DNA of 9,409 nt from Synergistaceae bacterium. GTDB lineage: Bacteria; Synergistota; Synergistia; Synergistales; Aminobacteriaceae. The number at the start of each line of letters is the position of its first letter. Positions within the stretch are counted from its first letter, which is position 1. The stretch lies in the NCBI GenBank assembly GCA_017394925.1, contig JAFPWQ010000296.1:1-9409 (forward strand), given 5' to 3'. Both the position numbers and the translations under genes were made by a program. The notes below the pieces were generated by a model. It was not told where the DNA came from, made no database searches, and saw only the letters and a list, made by a program, of their open reading frames with translations. Shown piece by piece: positions 7,126 to 9,409 of the stretch.

Positions 7126-7130
7126 AAAAT
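7122..7130 (+). promoter_or_regulatory. Possible extended -10 promoter of rpmG
   Basis: TGATAAAAT matches the extended -10 form TGnTATAAT with one mismatch and lies 43 bases upstream of the rpmG ATG. There is no good -35, as is common for extended -10 promoters. The element overlaps the -35 of the divergent Sel1-gene promoter. Confidence 0.45.
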
Positions 7131-7173
7131 ACTTCCCGTTTCATAATCATCATCATGAAAGGAAAATTTCAGC

Positions 7174-7323
7174 ATGGCAGACATAATCGGACTCACATGT
7201 ACACAGTGTAAGAGACGCAATTACACAACCACAGTGAACAAGAAGAAGCAGAGCAAGAAACTTGAATTAAAGAAATACTGCAAGTGGTGCAATGCTCCGA
7301 CAGTGCATAAAGAATCGAAATAG
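7174..7323 (+). CDS. rpmG: 50S ribosomal protein L33
   Basis: The 49-residue product, MADIIGLTCTQCKRRNYTTT onward, is a full-length L33 of the large ribosomal subunit. It keeps two C-x-x-C pairs (Cys 9/12 and Cys 36/39), so it is the zinc-binding (C+) form, and has the basic K-K-K-Q-S-K-K-L-E-L-K-K-Y-C core. A GAAAGGA ribosome binding site (7157-7163) lies ten bases upstream. It heads the rpmG, tRNA-Trp, secE, nusG, rplK, rplA order that is widespread in bacteria. The TAG stop lies in a 12-base tandem duplication that places a second in-frame TAG right after it. Confidence 0.95.
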   Translation: MADIIGLTCTQCKRRNYTTTVNKKKQSKKLELKKYCKWCNAPTVHKESK

Positions 7324-7343
7324 TATTGCGAATAGTATTGCGA
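7320..7343 (+). repeat. 12-bp perfect tandem duplication over the rpmG stop codon
   Basis: ATAGTATTGCGA occurs twice in direct succession (7320-7331 and 7332-7343). Each copy carries TAG in the rpmG frame and a TTGCGA hexamer resembling a -35 box. Confidence 0.9.
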
Positions 7344-7366
7344 AAGAAGAAAACCTGTTGTAGAAT
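7338..7366 (+). promoter_or_regulatory. Likely promoter for tRNA-Trp, secE and nusG
   Basis: TTGCGA at 7338-7343 (four of six -35 matches) and TAGAAT at 7361-7366 (five of six -10 matches) are exactly 17 bases apart. Transcription would start near 7373, some 14 bases before the mature tRNA. The -35 lies in the second copy of the tandem duplication. Confidence 0.5.
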
Positions 7367-7386
7367 TTGCAGGTAAAAATTCACGC

Positions 7387-7462
7387 AGGTCCGTGGCTCA
7401 ATTGGCAGAGCACTGGTCTCCAAAACCGGGGGCTGCAGGTTCGAGTCCTGCCGGGCCTGCCA
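7387..7462 (+). tRNA. trpT: tRNA-Trp (anticodon CCA)
   Basis: A complete cloverleaf of 76 bases with the CCA end encoded. The acceptor stem AGGTCCG pairs with CGGGCCT (one G-U), with G as discriminator base. The D arm is GCTC/GAGC around AATTGGCA, and the anticodon stem is CTGGT/ACCGG with loop CTCCAAA, giving anticodon CCA at 7420-7422. The variable loop has five bases, and the T arm is GCAGG/CCTGC around TTCGAGT. It decodes UGG. Its place between rpmG and secE is the common bacterial arrangement, and it is probably cut from a longer transcript. Confidence 0.97.
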
Positions 7463-7464
7463 TT

Positions 7465-7482
7465 TTGTTATGAGGATAACAG
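7465..7482 (+). promoter_or_regulatory. Hairpin presenting the secE Shine-Dalgarno in its loop
   Basis: TGTTAT (7466-7471) pairs with ATAACA (7476-7481), extended by a U-G pair at 7465/7482. The four-base loop is GAGG, the likely ribosome binding site of secE. The hairpin begins just two bases after the tRNA CCA end. Confidence 0.5.
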
Positions 7483-7486
7483 GCAA

Positions 7487-7702
7487 ATGGCAAAAACAAC
7501 CACAGAGAAAACATCAAAGCTGACATCACTAATGAATTTTATCCGTGAAGCTAAAGCCGAACTGAAAAAAGTAACATGGCCTACACGTAAGCAGATATGG
7601 TACTGGACGCTTGTAGTAATAGTTTTCACGCTTTGTGTCTCGTTATATTTAGGACTGATCGACTTTCTTCTTGCGTGGCTGTTCAGCGCGCTTCTGGGTT
7701 AA
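7487..7702 (+). CDS. secE: Preprotein translocase subunit SecE
   Basis: The 71-residue protein is the short, single-span form of SecE, which clamps SecY in the SecYEG channel of the cytoplasmic membrane. The amphipathic helix and hinge (F-I-R-E-A-K-A-E-L-K-K-V-T-W-P-T-R, 18-34) is the family signature, followed by one membrane segment (about 40-69). The start at 7487 gives the standard MAK N-terminus after GAGGA; a longer frame upstream would run through the tRNA and is not used. nusG follows 12 bases after the stop, the usual pairing, so the two are surely co-transcribed. Confidence 0.96.
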   Translation: MAKTTTEKTSKLTSLMNFIREAKAELKKVTWPTRKQIWYWTLVVIVFTLCVSLYLGLIDFLLAWLFSALLG

Positions 7703-7714
7703 GAGATTCAGACC

Positions 7715-8251
7715 ATGCCGGACGAACGCAAATGGTACGTTGTTCAGACGTACGCGAGCTATGAGAAACGTGTTGAGGCAGACCTGAGACAGCGTATAGC
7801 GGCCATGAACATGCAGGATAAAATCTTCAATGTTCTTGTGCCGACAGAGACGCATATAGCCGTCAAGAACGGAAAGAGCCGTGAAGTTACGCGCAAATTA
7901 TATCCGAGCTACGTAATGGTCGAGATGATTCTTGATGAGCAGTCATGGTATGCAGTCAGACATACGCCTGGTGTAACGGGTTTCATCGGAGCAGGAACGC
8001 ATCCGATTCCGTTGTCGCAGGACGAAGTTGACAGGATAATGTCCGGCATGAAGAAAGACATCGGCAGTGCAAAAATAGAAATGGATCTAAAGCCGGGTGA
8101 TACTGTCAGAGTTATAGCCGAAGGAAACATGAAAGGATTCACTGGTCCGGTAGTCGAAGTGAACGCGAAAAAAGGCCGTGTGAAATTCAAGAGTGATGTC
8201 TTAGGCGGGGCAGTACTTGAAACGGATTATAAGGCATTAGAGAAAATATAA
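7715..8251 (+). CDS. nusG: Transcription termination/antitermination factor NusG
   Basis: NusG binds RNA polymerase, modulates pausing and links transcription to Rho or to the ribosome. The 178-residue protein has the normal length. The NGN domain (about 6-112) has W-Y-V-V-Q-T-Y-A-S-Y-E-K (7-18), the Y-P-S-Y-V-M-V-E strand (63-70) and the V-R-H-T-P-G-V-T-G-F-I-G segment (81-92). The KOW domain is at 126-178 (K-P-G-D-T-V-R-V, F-T-G-P-V-V-E-V). No extra domain is inserted in the NGN part. The ribosome binding site is a modest AAGAGA that overlaps the secE stop, so translational coupling to secE is likely. rplK starts 24 bases after the stop. Confidence 0.97.
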   Translation: MPDERKWYVVQTYASYEKRVEADLRQRIAAMNMQDKIFNVLVPTETHIAVKNGKSREVTRKLYPSYVMVEMILDEQSWYAVRHTPGVTGFIGAGTHPIPLSQDEVDRIMSGMKKDIGSAKIEMDLKPGDTVRVIAEGNMKGFTGPVVEVNAKKGRVKFKSDVLGGAVLETDYKALEKI

Positions 8252-8274
8252 GTCAGAAAGGAAAAATTTTTATC

Positions 8275-8700
8275 ATGGCTAAAAAAGTAGTAGGGCAGGT
8301 AAAATTACAGCTTCCGGCCGGTAAAGCAACACCAGCTCCACCAGTAGGGCCTGCGCTCGGTCAGCACGGCGTGAATATCATGGAGTTCGTGAAACAGTTC
8401 AACGCAAAAACAACAGATCAGGCCGGTTTAATCATTCCTGCAGTAATCACGATTTATGCGGACAGGAGTTTTACGTTTGAGCTCAAGACTCCTCCTGCGG
8501 CAGTGTTACTGAAGAAAGCTGTAGGAATTGAATCAGGTTCAGGAGTTCCGAACAAGACCAAAGTCGGCAAGATTGCGCGTGCGAAGGTGAAAGAGATAGC
8601 TGAACTCAAGATGAAGGATTTGAACGCAAACGATGTTGAAGCCGCTATGAGAATGATAGAAGGCACAGCGCGTTCAATGGGACTTGAGGTAACTGACTAG
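8275..8700 (+). CDS. rplK: 50S ribosomal protein L11
   Basis: The 141-residue protein has the standard length of L11, which binds the GTPase-associated region of 23S rRNA and shapes the factor-binding site. The N-terminal domain shows the proline-rich P-A-P-P-V-G-P-A-L-G-Q-H-G motif (20-32), the thiostrepton-contact region. The C-terminal RNA-binding domain carries G-S-G-V-P-N-K-T-K-V-G-K and ends in a helix with M-I-E-G-T-A-R-S-M-G. GAAAGGA (8256-8262) serves as ribosome binding site, 12 bases upstream. The stop is TAG, which shows that amber is a normal terminator in this genome. rplA begins 55 bases later in the same transcript. Confidence 0.97.
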   Translation: MAKKVVGQVKLQLPAGKATPAPPVGPALGQHGVNIMEFVKQFNAKTTDQAGLIIPAVITIYADRSFTFELKTPPAAVLLKKAVGIESGSGVPNKTKVGKIARAKVKEIAELKMKDLNANDVEAAMRMIEGTARSMGLEVTD

Positions 8701-8712
8701 CATTAACGGACA

Positions 8713-8744
8713 GCGGGAGAATTGAAATTATTCGCAAGGACCGC
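8713..8744 (+). promoter_or_regulatory. Possible hairpin before the rplA ribosome binding site
   Basis: GCGG (8713-8716) can pair with CCGC (8741-8744), enclosing a second helix GAAT/ATTC (8719-8722/8730-8733) separated by unpaired purine-rich bases. The lower stem ends directly before AGGAGG (8745-8750). The helices are only four pairs each, so this is a candidate and not a demonstrated element. Confidence 0.3.
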
Positions 8745-8755
8745 AGGAGGTAAAA

Positions 8756-9409
8756 ATGAAACACAGCAAAAGATACAGGGAAGCCGCAAGCAAAGTTGAA
8801 GCAGGCAAGTTATACGGACTTCGTGAGGCAGTAGAACTTTTCAAGCAGATAGCAACGGCCAAGTTCAACGAGAGCATTGAAGTGCATGTGCGTTTAGGCA
8901 TTGACCCAAGACACGCAGACCAGCAGGTCAGAAGCACGGTGTCATTGCCTCATGGAACGGGCGTAACGAAGAAAGTTCTCGTAATCACACAGGGCGAAAA
9001 GATAAAGGAAGCACAGGATGCCGGAGCTGACATTGTCGGCGGTGAAGAGATGGTTGCACAGATTCAGGGCGGATTCATGGATTTTGACGCGGTAATCGCC
9101 ACGCCTGACATGATGAAGTCCGTAGGCCGTCTCGGAAAAGTGTTAGGCCCAAGAGGCTTAATGCCCAGCGCAAAGACGGGAACAGTTACGTTTGAGCTTG
9201 AGAGTGCCGTAAAAGAAATCAAAGCAGGACGCGTAGAGTTCAGAGCAGACAAGACCGGCATAACTCACAATGCCGCAGGACGCAGAGATTTTTCTGCTGA
9301 TGACTTATACGACAACGTGAAGGCATTACTGCAGGCGATATACAGAGCCAGACCTGCATCGGTGAAGGGAACGTACGTAAAGAGCATAGCAATAGCTCCG
9401 ACAATGGGA
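8756..9409 (+). CDS. rplA: 50S ribosomal protein L1 (3' end outside window)
   Basis: The first 218 residues of L1, which binds helices 76-78 of 23S rRNA at the E-site stalk and in many bacteria represses its own operon by binding its mRNA. The start MKHSKRYREA follows a strong AGGAGG five bases upstream. Domain I carries F-N-E-S-I-E-V-H-V-R-L-G-I-D-P-R (37-52), and domain II the R-L-G-K-V-L-G-P-R-G-L-M-P block (125-137), followed by S-A-K-T-G-T-V where P-K-T-G-T-V is more usual. The visible end, S-I-A-I-A-P-T-M-G, matches the family's last strand, so only about 10-20 residues are missing. rplJ, rplL and rpoB would be expected next. Confidence 0.97.
   Translation, partial: MKHSKRYREAASKVEAGKLYGLREAVELFKQIATAKFNESIEVHVRLGIDPRHADQQVRSTVSLPHGTGVTKKVLVITQGEKIKEAQDAGADIVGGEEMVAQIQGGFMDFDAVIATPDMMKSVGRLGKVLGPRGLMPSAKTGTVTFELESAVKEIKAGRVEFRADKTGITHNAAGRRDFSADDLYDNVKALLQAIYRARPASVKGTYVKSIAIAPTMG

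Noticed and set aside
7367..7486. Longer SecE start upstream, or a minus-strand frame at 7193-7486
   Set aside because: Both run through the tRNA-Trp gene. The ATG at 7487 has a ribosome binding site and gives the standard SecE N-terminus.
1..9409. CRISPR array, insertion sequence, attachment site or riboswitch
   Set aside because: No regularly spaced repeats, transposase motifs or terminal inverted repeats are visible, the only tRNA is not followed by a duplicated 3' end, and no recognisable riboswitch core is seen.

Overview
The window looks like chromosomal DNA from a member of the Synergistota (Synergistaceae), probably a host-associated lineage of moderate-to-low GC. The strongest clue is the C-terminus of the large secreted-peptidase locus: a Ser/Gly-rich linker, a GGGCN motif, a hydrophobic stretch and a basic tail, which is the Synerg-CTERM sorting-signal pattern. 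The rest is ordinary bacterial core material and does not conflict with this. The assignment rests on recognition, not on a database search.

Layout. Everything from base 1 to 7057 is on the minus strand and everything from 7174 to the end is on the plus strand, with a divergent promoter region between. Reading the minus strand right to left: a membrane-anchored coiled-coil protein with Sel1-like repeats (7057-6539); an unassigned 210-residue protein that looks like a C39/papain-fold cysteine peptidase (6437-5805); a complete class A penicillin-binding protein, PBP1A type (5758-3311), ended by a strong terminator; a secreted C1-family (papain-like) peptidase with a lectin-like domain, broken by three frameshifts and one amber codon (3204-691), ended by a second terminator; a decayed BrnT-type toxin (589-315) overlapping an apparently intact BrnA-like antitoxin (400-167); and the first 26 codons of a gene that resembles class II fructose-1,6-bisphosphatase GlpX (80-1).

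The plus strand carries the start of the conserved transcription/translation cluster: rpmG (L33), tRNA-Trp(CCA), secE, nusG, rplK (L11) and rplA (L1, cut by the window end). The order and tight spacing match the region upstream of rplJ-rplL-rpoB-rpoC in many bacteria, so these genes are probably co-transcribed, with a likely extra promoter just before the tRNA.

Functionally, the window joins a housekeeping operon (ribosomal proteins, the Sec translocase subunit SecE, the transcription factor NusG) to a cell-envelope neighbourhood (PBP1A, Sel1/coiled-coil protein, possible C39-like enzyme) and then to an accessory stretch in decay. The most interesting points are the multiply disrupted C1 peptidase that still encodes all its catalytic residues, the internally deleted BrnT remnant beside an intact antitoxin, the unassigned C39-like protein, and several small RNA/DNA structures around the ribosomal-protein operon. 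I see no CRISPR array, insertion sequence, rRNA or clearly new multi-gene system.
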